Notes under the pieces: generated by a model | The model's input: the letters and a program-made list of their open reading frames with translations, nothing else | The model's database searches: none | What the model was told of the DNA's origin: nothing | In this document: one piece after another, positions 11,058 to 19,788 of the stretch | Layout of the letters: each line of letters starts with the position of its first letter | Numbering within the stretch: position 1 is the stretch's first letter | Program-made: the position numbers and the translations under genes | NCBI GenBank assembly: GCA_023954375.1 | Contig: JAMLIC010000005.1 | Location: 62,001-126,000 of the forward strand | Reading direction: 5' to 3' | Length of the DNA: 64,000 nucleotides | From: Planctomycetota bacterium | GTDB lineage: Bacteria > Planctomycetota > J058

Positions 11058-11284
11058 GTGTGATCGCGGCTGCGGCCGAGGATGGCGGGCGCTGCCGTTC
11101 GCCAGGGTGTCGCGCTTCGCGCGACACCCTGGCCGCTCAGGCTCGGTCGGCGGCCAGGCGGCCGCAGTCGCAGTCCCTCGCCTTCGCGCGGACACGCCGG
11201 GCCCTCCTCGGCCTCGCCTGACGCTCCTGCTGCGAAGGCGCCGTGAGGTGTGCTCGGAGGCGGCTCGGCCGTCTGCGAAGATGG
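11058..11284 (+). repeat. Dispersed 3'-end element, copy A
   Basis: Begins 16 bases after the stop of the Gln-rich gene with tgtgatcg-cggctgcgg. Hairpin 1 is 11101-11133: a perfect 15-pair stem (gccagggtgtcgcgc, loop ttc). Hairpin 2 is 11150-11165: gcggcc, loop aggc, ggccgc. A tail follows that is shared with copy B up to gaggtgtgctcggagg and beyond. Copies B and C have the same order but different arms that still pair. There is no open frame of its own and no transposase. It could be a terminator, a 3' RNA stabiliser or a REP/MITE-like element. Confidence 0.75.
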
Positions 11285-11478
11285 GTTCGAGGAGAGGCCC
11301 CAGTACGGGTGGAACTTCAAGCTCGAACCAGGGGCGCCGGCGTGCTGGCCTCCGCTCGCCATGCTCGGCGCGGCAAGCCGCGCCTGCGCGTGGCTCGCGC
11401 CGAGCCCCACCGGCTCGCGGGCCGATCACCACTCCTTCTTCTACGTGCCCGTGCCCGCCGTGCAGGGGCCGCCGCGCC

Positions 11479-11690
11479 CGACATCGCAGGAGGGCGTCCC
11501 GACATCGCAGGAGGGCGTCCGTGACTCGGGGGCACGGACACGGGCACGGGCACGAAGGACTCGAGCTCGGCCCGCTCGCTCCGCCGGGGGTGCCGCCGCC
11601 CGATCGCAGGAGGGCGTCCCGTGACTCGCGGGCACGGGCACGGGCACGAGAGACTCGAGCTCGGCCCGCTCGCTCCGCCGGGGGTGCCGC
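11479..11690 (+). repeat. Tandem 21-mers followed by two direct repeats of about 95 bases
   Basis: Two identical 21-base units (cgacatcgcaggagggcgtcc) at 11479-11499 and 11500-11520. A longer unit follows, at 11500-11597 and again at 11601-11690. It contains gatcgcaggagggcgtcc, a run of gggcac hexamers, and gactcgagctcggcccgctc. The copies differ by a few bases and small indels. Noncoding by appearance. Confidence 0.75.
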
Positions 11691-11780
11691 AGCGCCCGAG
11701 TCGCAGCGCACCGCCTCACCGGCACCGGCGCGGGACGGACAGCGGAAGACGACCAGGGGTCAAGGATCGAGCGCGGCCCG

Positions 11781-12509
11781 CTACTGCCCCGTCGGCGGCG
11801 GCGGCGGCTGACCGTCTGCGGCGGGGTCGGCCTTGGGCTGCACCTGCACCGGGATCCCGACGATCATCTCGAACGTGGGCTCCGGCAGGTCCAGCCGGTC
11901 CTGCTCGGCCGCCGCGCGCTCCTCGGGGGAGAGCGCGAGCTTGAGCTCCAGCTTCACCGCGAGCGGCAGGGCCTCGGGGTTCTCCCAGGAGTCCTTCCAC
12001 TGCCGGTCCTCGGGGTCGAGGAAGGTGAGCTGGAACGACTCGATCCCGCTGAAGATCTCCACGTAGTCGCCCGGGCCCTCGAGCGGGTCGCCCTCGAACG
12101 GCGCGGCGCGCCGGAAGAGGCTCAGCCCCAGCTCACGCTGCTCCGCCTCGCGCACGACGTAGCCCACCTCCACCAGCGACGGCGGGGGCCGCCCCTCCTC
12201 GGCCGGGAGGACGCGCGCGGTGGTGACGAAGAACAGCCGGTCGGCCTCCTTGCCGCCGATCGCCTTGTCCTCGCCCCTGAACGCCGGGCCGCCCAGGGCG
12301 TAGGCGTAGACGCCGGTCAGGTCGCGCCGCAGGGTGGTGAGGATCCCGTAGCCCGCCTTCTCGGTGCGCAGCATCTTCTCGATGCGCTCGGCGCTGTTGA
12401 TCACCGAGATGAGGATCCCGCCGATCATCGCGAACACCGCGGCCGTGATCGCGACGGTCAGCATGACCTCGATCAGCGTGAAGCCGCTCCGCCTCGCCGC
12501 CCGCCTCAC
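11781..12509 (-). CDS. gspJ: Type II secretion pseudopilin GspJ-like
   Basis: 242 residues. It starts with a prepilin leader and cleavage site (RRSG before FTLIEVMLTVAIT), with Glu5 of the mature protein present, followed by a hydrophobic helix. Its length and position as the last pseudopilin after G, H and I match GspJ, a tip pseudopilin of the type II secretion pseudopilus. The C-terminus ends in a Pro-rich tail. The start overlaps the gspI stop by 4 bases. Assignment to J rather than a generic minor pilin rests on order and size. Confidence 0.75.
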   Translation of the reverse strand: MRRAARRSGFTLIEVMLTVAITAAVFAMIGGILISVINSAERIEKMLRTEKAGYGILTTLRRDLTGVYAYALGGPAFRGEDKAIGGKEADRLFFVTTARVLPAEEGRPPPSLVEVGYVVREAEQRELGLSLFRRAAPFEGDPLEGPGDYVEIFSGIESFQLTFLDPEDRQWKDSWENPEALPLAVKLELKLALSPEERAAAEQDRLDLPEPTFEMIVGIPVQVQPKADPAADGQPPPPPTGQ

Positions 12510-12979
12510 CGCGGCCCCCCGGGCTGCGCCTGGCCGTCCTCGAAGGGGAGGATGGACGCCATGGAGATCGTCTCCATGCCCGCCTCGGCGCTGGAGGAGG
12601 AGGACGCCGCCCCGCCCGCCGCGCCGCCGGCGTCCGAGAACACCGGGAAGGTGACCTCGACGACCACGACGGTCACCACCTCGGTGGCCCGCTCCGGCAT
12701 GCCGACGGCGAGCTCCTCCGAGCGCGCCGACCAGCGGAACCCTGGCCGGTCCTCGAGCTCGCCGCCGCCGTCGGGTGACTCGGCGCCGGCGAGGATCTCC
12801 TCGAGCTTGGCCCGGCAGACCTCGCGCGCCGCGCGGCGGTTGACGGACGTGCCCGCCGACTGGATCGACCCGGCGACCGTCGCCTGGAGCGCGACGAGCG
12901 CCGTGGCGACGATCGCCACGGCGAACACGACCTCCATGAGGGTGAAGCCGCCCCGGCCGGTCATCCGAGGTCCGGTCAC
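12506..12979 (-). CDS. gspI: Type II secretion pseudopilin GspI-like
   Basis: 157 residues with a class III prepilin signal: GRGG then FTLMEVVFAVAIVATALVAL. GspI proteins carry FTLxEVxxAxxI and a short C-terminal domain, as seen here. The segment NRRAAREVCRAKLEEILAG matches the helix after the membrane segment in this family. It overlaps gspH (4 bases) and gspJ (4 bases), so the four genes are one operon. It would form part of the pseudopilus tip complex in the periplasm. Confidence 0.75.
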   Translation of the reverse strand: MTGPRMTGRGGFTLMEVVFAVAIVATALVALQATVAGSIQSAGTSVNRRAAREVCRAKLEEILAGAESPDGGGELEDRPGFRWSARSEELAVGMPERATEVVTVVVVEVTFPVFSDAGGAAGGAASSSSSAEAGMETISMASILPFEDGQAQPGGPR

Positions 12980-13680
12980 CGGAGGTCCCCCTGGCTCAGC
13001 GTACGGACGGCGGGGCGCTCCTCGTGGTACTCGATCGTGCGCGTGAGCGCGTTGAACTTGACCCAGATCTGGTCCGCCTCGGCGCCGTTCTCCAGCCGGA
13101 GCCCGACGATGTGCGTGCCGCCGGCGCCCAGGTGCGAGAAGGGCACCAGGACCTCGCCCGTGCGCTTCTCGTCGTCGCCCACGATCACCGACACGAACAC
13201 GACGTCCGTCGGCAGCCCCTTGGGGAGGAGCGCCTCGCGCTCCATGCTCGTCCGCGCCGCCCGCGGGTCCTGCGGGCCGTTCGGGTCGACCGGCGGCGGG
13301 CCGTGCTCGAGGTCGTCGATCGGCCGGCCCTCCTTGTTCAGCTCGCCGGCCGGGAGTCCGCCCATGGCGGCGGCGGGGTCCTGCTGCTCGTCCTCGGCCG
13401 GATCGCGCGGCGGCAGCACCAGCCAGTAGCTGTTGCGGTCGATGCTGTAGGCGATCTGGTACTCCTTGCGGGTGCCGACGGCCTCGCTCTGGGCCAGCTC
13501 CATGAGCGACGCGACCTCGCGCGCCGCGCCGCGCAGGCGGTAGATCGGCACCAGCCCGTCGATCGCCGGGACGATCGACATGAGGATCACGCCCAGGATG
13601 AGCATGACCGCCATGATCTCGATGAGCGAGAAGCCGGCTCGACGGGAGCCCGCCTGACGCCGGGCTGCTCGTGCGGTCAT
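12976..13680 (-). CDS. gspH: Type II secretion pseudopilin GspH-like
   Basis: 234 residues from the ATG at 13680; the open frame continues upstream, but no prepilin would start there. The leader RRAG precedes FSLIEIMAVMLILGVILMSI, a typical cleavage site and helix with Glu5. The phrase REVASLMELAQSEAVGTRKEYQIAY is the GspH/FimT hallmark after the helix. A long acidic and Pro-rich insertion follows (about residues 105-150). It lies 56 bases after gspG and overlaps gspI. Confidence 0.78.
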   Translation of the reverse strand: MTARAARRQAGSRRAGFSLIEIMAVMLILGVILMSIVPAIDGLVPIYRLRGAAREVASLMELAQSEAVGTRKEYQIAYSIDRNSYWLVLPPRDPAEDEQQDPAAAMGGLPAGELNKEGRPIDDLEHGPPPVDPNGPQDPRAARTSMEREALLPKGLPTDVVFVSVIVGDDEKRTGEVLVPFSHLGAGGTHIVGLRLENGAEADQIWVKFNALTRTIEYHEERPAVRTLSQGDLR

Positions 13681-13736
13681 GGCGTGCGCTCCCCGGCGCC
13701 CTGGCGGGCGCGGCGGCTCGGACCGGACGTCGACGG

Positions 13737-14177
13737 CTACTGCTGGTTGCTGTTGATCGTGCGCGACGACAGGTCGGTGCCCTCGTCGGTGCCGCCCGGC
13801 GCGCCGTCCGCGCCGTAGCTGATGATCTCGTACTGGCCGCCGCCGCTGAACTGGTAGACGTACTCGTTGCCCCAGGGGTCGACCGGCGGGTACTCCTTGA
13901 GGTACGGGCCCGCCCACTTGCGCGCGGCGTTGCTCGACGGCCGCTCCCACAGGTCCTGGAGCTGCTGCGGGTAGGTGCCGCAGGCGATCTTGAACAGGTC
14001 CAGCGCGTCGCCGATGGCGCGCATGTCCGCGCGCACGCGCTCGACCCGCGCCGTGTGGCTCTGGCCCATGACGTTGACCGTGACCACGGCGGCGAGGAGG
14101 CCGATGATGGCCACGACGACCATGAGCTCGACCAGGGTGAAGCCGCGGCGGCGGCGGACGGACGGGCGGATGCGCAT
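13737..14177 (-). CDS. gspG: Type II secretion major pseudopilin GspG
   Basis: 146 residues. The prepilin leader ends RRRRG, followed by FTLVELMVVVAIIGLLAAVV. The C-terminal part carries the GspG signature: LDLFKIACGTYPQQLQDLW, GPYLKEYPPVDPWGNEYVY and YGADGAPGGTDEGTDL, the calcium-binding loop region of the major pseudopilin. It is the first gene of a G-H-I-J operon, with a TAGAAT box 33 bases upstream. It builds the periplasmic piston that pushes substrates through the secretin. The strongest call of the four pseudopilins. Confidence 0.92.
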   Translation of the reverse strand: MRIRPSVRRRRGFTLVELMVVVAIIGLLAAVVTVNVMGQSHTARVERVRADMRAIGDALDLFKIACGTYPQQLQDLWERPSSNAARKWAGPYLKEYPPVDPWGNEYVYQFSGGGQYEIISYGADGAPGGTDEGTDLSSRTINSNQQ

Positions 14178-14210
14178 GGCGGGTCCTCTCGACTGGGTGG
14201 ACGGCCACCG

Positions 14211-14216
14211 ATTCTA
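14211..14216 (-). promoter_or_regulatory. Candidate -10 box for the gspGHIJ operon
   Basis: TAGAAT on the minus strand, 33 bases before the gspG ATG. A weak -35 (TAAACC) lies 17 bases further upstream. The same hexamer is used upstream of gspD and argD. Confidence 0.45.
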
Positions 14217-14367
14217 CGTGAGCCGCGGCAGGAGGTTTAGTCCCAGGTCACGTCCGCCGGGAAACGAGACCACCCGGACCCGACACCCCAAGCTCCGGGG
14301 GTTGTTGGGCCTACGACGGCGAGCCTCCCCACGCGGTTGCTCCTGGCGGGCCGAGCGTGCTGCTCCG

Positions 14368-14389
14368 GGGGCGCAGCAGGCTGCGCCCC
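14368..14389 (-). terminator. Perfect 10-pair hairpin downstream of gspF
   Basis: ggggcgcagc, loop ag, gctgcgcccc, located 40 bases after the gspF stop on the minus strand. It has no U-tract, so it may be a Rho-linked hairpin, or a REP-like repeat given its flanks (ccg on one side, tacgg on the other). Confidence 0.45.
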
Positions 14390-14428
14390 TACGGCCTCAC
14401 GGCTCGGTCTTCCAGGCGCGACCGACGA

Positions 14429-15733
14429 TCAGAACTTGAAGCCTTGCACCAGCGGGAGGACGACGGCCAGGACGATGAACCCGACGATCCCGGCCATGAC
14501 GACGATGATCAGCGGCTCGATCATGGCCGTGACCTTCTGCGAGGTGATGTCCACCTCCTCGTCGTAGGTCTCGGCGATGCGCTCGAGGAGCTCCTCGAGC
14601 TGGCCCGACTCCTCGCCGACGGCGATCATGTCGCCGACGACCGGCGGGAAGACGCGCGAGCGCTTGATCGGCGTGGCGATGTCGGTGCCCTCGATGATGC
14701 GCTCGCGCACCTCGACGAGCACCTTGCCCAGGAGCTTGTTGTCCACGACGTTGGCCAGGATCTTCAGGCAGTCCGTCGCCTGGACGCCCGAGCGCAGGAG
14801 CGTGGCGAAGGTCGTGGCGAAGCGGGCGACCGACTGCTTGCGGAACAGGTCGCCCACGACCGGCAGGCGCAGCTTCCACGTGTCGCGGAACATGGCGCCC
14901 TTGTCGGTGCGCACGACGACGCTGTAGGCCAGCCAGGCGAGGATCGCGCCGCCGAGCCCCAGCCACCACCAGCTCATGAAGGCCTCCTGGATGGTGAGGA
15001 GGATCTTCGTGGGCAGGGGGAGCGGCGTGCCGCGCTTGGTGACGACGGCGACGATCTTGGGCACGACGTAGCCGAGCAGGAAGCACACGACGCCGAGGCC
15101 CATGACCATCATGATGATCGGGTAGGTCAGGGCCGCGGAGACGCGGTTCTTCATGCGCTTCTGCGCCTGCATGAAGTCGGCCAGCCGCTTGAGCACCTGG
15201 TCGAGGGCGCCGGCCGCCTCGCCGGCGCGGATCATGTTCACGTAGAGGGCGTCGAACAGCGCCGGGTGCATGGCGAGGGCGTCGGCGAACGACACGCCGC
15301 CCTGCACGCTCTCGCGGATCTGGCGCATGACCGTGCCCAGGTACTTGTCCTCGACCTGCTGGATCACCGAGGTGAGCGACCCGACGAGCGGGATGCCGGC
15401 CTTGAGCAGGGTGGCCAGCAGGCGCGTCGTCGAGACGAGCTCGTCGCGGGCGCGGCCGGCGAACATGCTCTCGAGCTGCTGCCGCAGCCCGGCGCTCTCG
15501 ACGAGCCCCTGCTCCTCGACCGCGTCGGTCAGCCCGACCTCGGCGGCGGCCTTGGTCATGGCGTTCTTGCCCGTCTTCGGGGCGCGCCCGGCCGCCTTCA
15601 TGGGCGTCATGTCGGTGACGAAGATGCTGCGCCCGCGCAGCTTCTCGCGCGCCTCGCGGGGGGTCGAGGCGTCGACGATCCCGGTCGTCTCCTTGCCGTT
15701 GTGGTCGAACGCCTTGTACTGGAAGACCGGCAC
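14429..15733 (-). CDS. gspF: Type II secretion inner membrane platform protein GspF
   Basis: 434 residues. The N-terminus MPVFQYKAFDHNGKETTG is the conserved start of GspF/PilC proteins. Two T2SSF domains of about 120 residues are each followed by hydrophobic helices (IIMMVMGLGVVCFLLGYVVP; a last helix at IVVMAGIVGFIVLAVVLP). The second repeat keeps RFATTFATLLRSGVQ and MIAVGEESGQLEELL. GspF anchors the ATPase GspE and is thought to turn pseudopilin assembly. It sits 9 bases after gspE in a D-E-F operon. Confidence 0.95.
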   Translation of the reverse strand: MPVFQYKAFDHNGKETTGIVDASTPREAREKLRGRSIFVTDMTPMKAAGRAPKTGKNAMTKAAAEVGLTDAVEEQGLVESAGLRQQLESMFAGRARDELVSTTRLLATLLKAGIPLVGSLTSVIQQVEDKYLGTVMRQIRESVQGGVSFADALAMHPALFDALYVNMIRAGEAAGALDQVLKRLADFMQAQKRMKNRVSAALTYPIIMMVMGLGVVCFLLGYVVPKIVAVVTKRGTPLPLPTKILLTIQEAFMSWWWLGLGGAILAWLAYSVVVRTDKGAMFRDTWKLRLPVVGDLFRKQSVARFATTFATLLRSGVQATDCLKILANVVDNKLLGKVLVEVRERIIEGTDIATPIKRSRVFPPVVGDMIAVGEESGQLEELLERIAETYDEEVDITSQKVTAMIEPLIIVVMAGIVGFIVLAVVLPLVQGFKF

Positions 15734-15742
15734 GGGCGCCCC

Positions 15743-17446
15743 TTACACGTCGAGCTGCGTCACGCGGAGGACCTCCTCGATCGTCGAGTGGCCCTCGACC
15801 ACCTTGCGGGCCCCGTCCATGCGCAGCGTGCGCATGCCGCGGGTCATGGCGACCTCCTTGATCTTCGAGGCGCCCGAGCGGTTGATCACCTCCTGCCGCA
15901 CCTCCTCGCCGATGGGGAGGATCTCGTAGATCGCGGTCCGGCCCTGGTAGCCCGTGTCGATGCACCGCTCGCAGCCCATGCCCAGGTAGATGAGCCCGTC
16001 CTTGAGCTGCTCGCGCTTGATCCCCAGCATGTCGAGCTCCTCCTGCGGCGGCTCGTACTCGCTCCGGCACTCGCGGCAGATGACGCGCACGAGGCGCTGC
16101 GCGATCACCGCGATCACCGACGAGGCGACCAGGTAGGGCTCGACGCCGATGTCGAGGAGGCGGGTCACCGACGACGGGGCGTCGTTGGTGTGCAGGGTCG
16201 AGAACACGAGGTGGCCGGTGAGGGCCGCCTGGATGGCGATGCGGGCCGTCTCGGAGTCGCGGATCTCGCCGACCATCATCACGTCGGGGTCCTGGCGCAG
16301 GAGCGCGCGCAGGCCGCGGTCGAACGTGAGCCCCTTCTTGGCCGAGACCTGGATCTGGCTCACGCCCGACAGGTGGTACTCGATCGGGTCCTCGATCGTG
16401 ATGCAGTTGATCGCGCTCGAGTTGATCTTCGACAGCGACGCGTAGAGGGTCGTCGTCTTGCCCGAGCCCGTCGGCCCGGTGACGAGGATGATCCCGTGCT
16501 GGTAGTTGATCAGGCGCGAGAGGAGCTGGTAGTCCTCGTTGGCCAGGCCGATGTCCTCGAGGTTGAAGACCTTGGCCGTCTTGTCGAGGAGCCGGAGCAC
16601 CACGCGCTCGCCGTAGTTCGTGGGCACCGAGTTGAAGCGGATGTCGATCTCCGCGTCGCCGACGGTGCACGAGGCGCGCCCGTCCTGCGGCAGGCGCCGC
16701 TCGGCGATGTCCATCTTGGACATGACCTTGAGGCGGGTGATCACCGCGTCCTGGTACTGCTTGGGCACCTCGTCCTTGTCGTAGAGGATGCCGTCGATGC
16801 GGAAGCGCACGAGCAGCTTGTCCTCGAGCGGCTGGAAGTGGATGTCCGAGGCGCGCATCCGGTAGCCGTCGAAGATGACCTTGTTGACGCGCCGGATGAC
16901 CGGGCCCTTGTCCTGATCGTTGATCAGGTCCTCGGCCCCGTCCTCGTCGTCGTCGACCTTGACCAGCGCGTCGTCGAGCGCCGCGTCGTCGAGGATCTCG
17001 CCGCCCTCGCCCTGCTTGCCCAGGTAGGCGCGGTTGAGGAGCGACGTGATCTCGGCCCGCCCCGCGAGGACCGGCTGCACCTCCGCCTCGAGGACCGAGG
17101 CGACCTCGTCCATGGAGTGGTAGTTGAACGGCTCGCAGGTGGCGACCTTGTAGACGCCGTCCGCGTCCACGCCGATGGCGACGAGGTTGTGCTGGCGGGC
17201 CAGGCTGACCGGGACCTTCTCCACGAACTCGGCCGGCACGTCGGCCGACCCGAGGCTGCGCTCGTACGGCCAGAACGTCTTCTGGTGGATCACCGTGAGC
17301 AGGCGCTCCTCGGTGACCCAGCCCTTCTCGCGGATGATCCGGTCGAAGCTGCGGCCCTGCTCCTCCTCGAGCTTGAGCGTCTCCTCGACCTGCCGCTCGG
17401 TCAGGACCCCTTCACGGACGAGCGCCTTGAGGATGCGACGGCGCAC
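15743..17446 (-). CDS. gspE: Type II secretion ATPase GspE
   Basis: 567 residues. It is the cytoplasmic hexameric ATPase that powers pseudopilus assembly. The N-terminal 60 residues form a small helical module (GVLTERQVEETLKLEEEQG); the N2 domain follows. Walker A is GPTGSGKT at 324-331, the Asp box IEDPIEYHL near 351, the Walker B region MVGEIRD near 391, and the His box STLHTNDA near 417. A zinc-binding four-cysteine motif (C457, C460, C492, C495) is complete. Its start directly abuts the gspD stop. Confidence 0.96.
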   Translation of the reverse strand: MRRRILKALVREGVLTERQVEETLKLEEEQGRSFDRIIREKGWVTEERLLTVIHQKTFWPYERSLGSADVPAEFVEKVPVSLARQHNLVAIGVDADGVYKVATCEPFNYHSMDEVASVLEAEVQPVLAGRAEITSLLNRAYLGKQGEGGEILDDAALDDALVKVDDDEDGAEDLINDQDKGPVIRRVNKVIFDGYRMRASDIHFQPLEDKLLVRFRIDGILYDKDEVPKQYQDAVITRLKVMSKMDIAERRLPQDGRASCTVGDAEIDIRFNSVPTNYGERVVLRLLDKTAKVFNLEDIGLANEDYQLLSRLINYQHGIILVTGPTGSGKTTTLYASLSKINSSAINCITIEDPIEYHLSGVSQIQVSAKKGLTFDRGLRALLRQDPDVMMVGEIRDSETARIAIQAALTGHLVFSTLHTNDAPSSVTRLLDIGVEPYLVASSVIAVIAQRLVRVICRECRSEYEPPQEELDMLGIKREQLKDGLIYLGMGCERCIDTGYQGRTAIYEILPIGEEVRQEVINRSGASKIKEVAMTRGMRTLRMDGARKVVEGHSTIEEVLRVTQLDV

Positions 17447-19654
17447 TCAGTCTCCCGCGGCCACGGGCAGCGGGACGCCGCCGCGGAACGGGTCGCCGCT
17501 GCCGGTCCCGAACACCTCGAACGCCTCGTCCTGCAGGTCGAAGCCGGGCGCGCGGAGGAAGCGGTCGGGCACGATCGAGGGGAGCCAGTCGCGCCGCTCG
17601 CTCTCGAAGTGCACCTTCTCGCGCAGGTAGTCGCCCAGGCGCGCCTCCGAGGTGAACGAGTTCTGGTCGAAGATCGTCGGGCGCACGAAGATGTAGACCT
17701 TCGTCTTGGAGCGGCTGCGGCTCCAGTTCTTGAACAGGTGCCCGAGGATCGGGATGTCGCCCAGGAAGGGGATCTTGCTCTCGGTCACCTGCTCGGTGTC
17801 CGACTCCAGGCCGCCGAAGACGACGTAGCGGCCGTTGCGGACGGTGACCTCGCCCTCGTACTTGCGGGTGTTCGTGCCCGGCGGGAGGCCCGGCGAGCCC
17901 GACCCCGAGAAGCTGGAGATCTCGAGCGTCAGCTTGAGGGTGAGGTTGTCGTCGGAGTTGACCTGCGGCTCGATCGTGAGCGTCGAGTTCGCGTCGACGA
18001 ACTGCACGTTCTGCTGCGAGGCGACGTTGTTGACCGTCGTGGTGAGGAACGGCACCCGGTCGCTGATCGTGAACGTCGACGGCGTGTTGTCGTTGGTCAC
18101 GGCGAACGGCTTGGTGACCAGGCGCGACTCGGAGAAGTTCGCGATCGCCTTCATGATCACGGGCAGCTTGTCGAACGTGTCGCGCGTGAGCACGGCGGTC
18201 AGGCCGTCGGTGATGTTCGGCACCCGGCTCACGCCGATGGCGTTGCCCTGGGCGTCGGTGCGCACGTTGATCTGCGAGAGGCCGAAGCCGGAGGCCGCGA
18301 TCGGGCGCGTCGAGCCCTCGTGGGCGTTGGTGAGCGCGGCCAGCTCGAAGCCGATCGTCAGCTGGTCGGTCGGGGTGGCGATCTCCCACACCTCGGCCTC
18401 GATCAGCACGCGCCGGCGCTTCTTGTCCAGCTCGGCGAGCACCTGCAGGATCTCGCGGTAGGCGCGCTCCTCGGCCTGGATCAGGAGCTGGTTCGTCCGC
18501 TCGTCGGCGACGATGCGCGTCTCGACCTCGCCGACGCCCCCGGCGCCGCCCTGGAGGGTCACCGCCCCCATCCCGGCCCCGGGCTGCCCGCCCATGGGCG
18601 GCCGCGGCTGGCCGGCCATGCCCGGCTGACCCGGCTGCCCGGCCATGCCCTGCTGGCCGGGGAAGCGCTGCTGGCCGGTGAACAGCTCCTGGATCTTGCC
18701 GGCGAGGTCCGTCGCGTCGGCGTCCTTGCACTGGTAGACGTGGAAGCGCCCCGACGGCGGGGCCACGCGCACGTCGAGCTCGCGGATGACGCGCTCGATG
18801 AGCGGCAGGTCGATCGGGAAGGCGGCCGCGATGAGCTGGTTCGTCCGTGGGTCGGCCATCACGGTCGCCCCGCCCACGCCGCCCGGCTGGCCCGGGGCGA
18901 CCACCACCGGCTGCCCGGGCTGGCCCTGCTGGCCGCCGCCGAGCTGCTGGAGCACCTGCGTGAGGATGTTGGCCAGGTCCTGCACCGGGGCGAAGTTGAC
19001 CTGGAAGATCTTCATCTCCTTGCGCGGGCCGGCGACGTCGAGCGCCTCGATGACGCGCGCGTAGTAGCGGACCTTGGAGGCGAGGTCGACGATGATGATG
19101 ACCTCGGGCCCCTGCACGTAGAGGATGTTGCCGATGCGGTTCGTGTCGCGCGTGAGCAGGCCGCGGACCGTGGCGAAGATCGAGTTGCCCGCGCCGTGCT
19201 TCACCTGGAAGACGGCGGTCACCAGCTCGTCGTAGTCGGGCACGTCCTGGCCGGCGACGTAGCGCCAGGGCGGACCCTCCTTCTGGTTGATGTTGCGCCG
19301 GTGGTGGGCGCGGATCACGTAGGGCCCGCCGGGCGCCGGCTGGCTCTCGACGATCACGATGTCGTAGAAGTCGAAGATCGCCTTGATCGCCCCCCAGGTG
19401 AGCGGGGTCCTGACGTTGGTCAGGAACCGGATGCGGATCGGCTGGATCTGGGGGTCGATCACCACCAGCGCGCCGAACTTCTTGCCCCACTGGGTGAGGA
19501 TCTGGGACGCCTCGATGTCCGAGCCCAGGTCGGCGGCCACCTCCATGGTGGCGGAGTCGCTGGGCGGCTCCTGGCCTCGGGCCGGGGTGAGGCTCGCCAG
19601 GGCGAGGGCCGCCAGGGCCAGCACCGGGGCGCGCAGGGCGCGCGGCTGAAGCAT
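17447..19654 (-). CDS. gspD: Type II secretion outer membrane secretin GspD
   Basis: 735 residues from the ATG at 19654; a GTG at 19675 is possible, but AGGGGGG lies about 10 bases before the ATG. The signal peptide ends near PARGQ. N0-N3 domains follow; N1-N3 repeat the RTNQLIAAA / RTNQLLIQA pattern. The C-terminal secretin gate carries NVASQQNVQFVDANSTLTIEP and FGGLESDTEQVTESKIPFLGDIPILGHLFK, which is diagnostic. A Gly/Gln-rich linker interrupts N2-N3. It forms the outer membrane channel. First gene of gspD-E-F. A near paralog lies just upstream at 19863-21932. Confidence 0.94.
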   Translation of the reverse strand: MLQPRALRAPVLALAALALASLTPARGQEPPSDSATMEVAADLGSDIEASQILTQWGKKFGALVVIDPQIQPIRIRFLTNVRTPLTWGAIKAIFDFYDIVIVESQPAPGGPYVIRAHHRRNINQKEGPPWRYVAGQDVPDYDELVTAVFQVKHGAGNSIFATVRGLLTRDTNRIGNILYVQGPEVIIIVDLASKVRYYARVIEALDVAGPRKEMKIFQVNFAPVQDLANILTQVLQQLGGGQQGQPGQPVVVAPGQPGGVGGATVMADPRTNQLIAAAFPIDLPLIERVIRELDVRVAPPSGRFHVYQCKDADATDLAGKIQELFTGQQRFPGQQGMAGQPGQPGMAGQPRPPMGGQPGAGMGAVTLQGGAGGVGEVETRIVADERTNQLLIQAEERAYREILQVLAELDKKRRRVLIEAEVWEIATPTDQLTIGFELAALTNAHEGSTRPIAASGFGLSQINVRTDAQGNAIGVSRVPNITDGLTAVLTRDTFDKLPVIMKAIANFSESRLVTKPFAVTNDNTPSTFTISDRVPFLTTTVNNVASQQNVQFVDANSTLTIEPQVNSDDNLTLKLTLEISSFSGSGSPGLPPGTNTRKYEGEVTVRNGRYVVFGGLESDTEQVTESKIPFLGDIPILGHLFKNWSRSRSKTKVYIFVRPTIFDQNSFTSEARLGDYLREKVHFESERRDWLPSIVPDRFLRAPGFDLQDEAFEVFGTGSGDPFRGGVPLPVAAGD

Positions 19655-19742
19655 TCTGAGGTCCCCCCTCGCCACCAGATGGGCCCGGCGAGCCGCTCTC
19701 GGCGGCGCGCCGGTCTGCTAGGTCCACCAGCGGCAAGACGTT

Positions 19743-19788
19743 ATCGTAAGCGGCCGCGCATTCTACCGATGCGGATGCAACACCTCAA
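19743..19788 (-). promoter_or_regulatory. Promoter for gspD-E-F
   Basis: On the minus strand: TTGAGG (19788-19783), exactly 17 bases, then TAGAAT (19765-19760), the best -35/-10 pair in the window. A second -10-like TACGAT lies at 19748-19743. Both are about 90-110 bases before the gspD start. Confidence 0.6.

Larger units (their letters stand above)
11043..11780. other. Long convergent intergenic region with two repeat systems
   Basis: 738 bases between the Gln-rich gene (+) and gspJ (-). The left part is copy A of the dispersed 3'-end element. The right part (11479-11690) holds tandem and direct repeats rich in gggcac hexamers. Short open frames here have no ribosome binding site, and their composition follows the repeats, so I do not call a gene. 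Confidence 0.6.

Noticed and set aside
11107..11811. Open frames in the 11043-11780 gap as a possible small gene
   Set aside because: No ribosome binding site; residues only mirror hairpins and repeats, and the copies of the element do not keep a reading frame.
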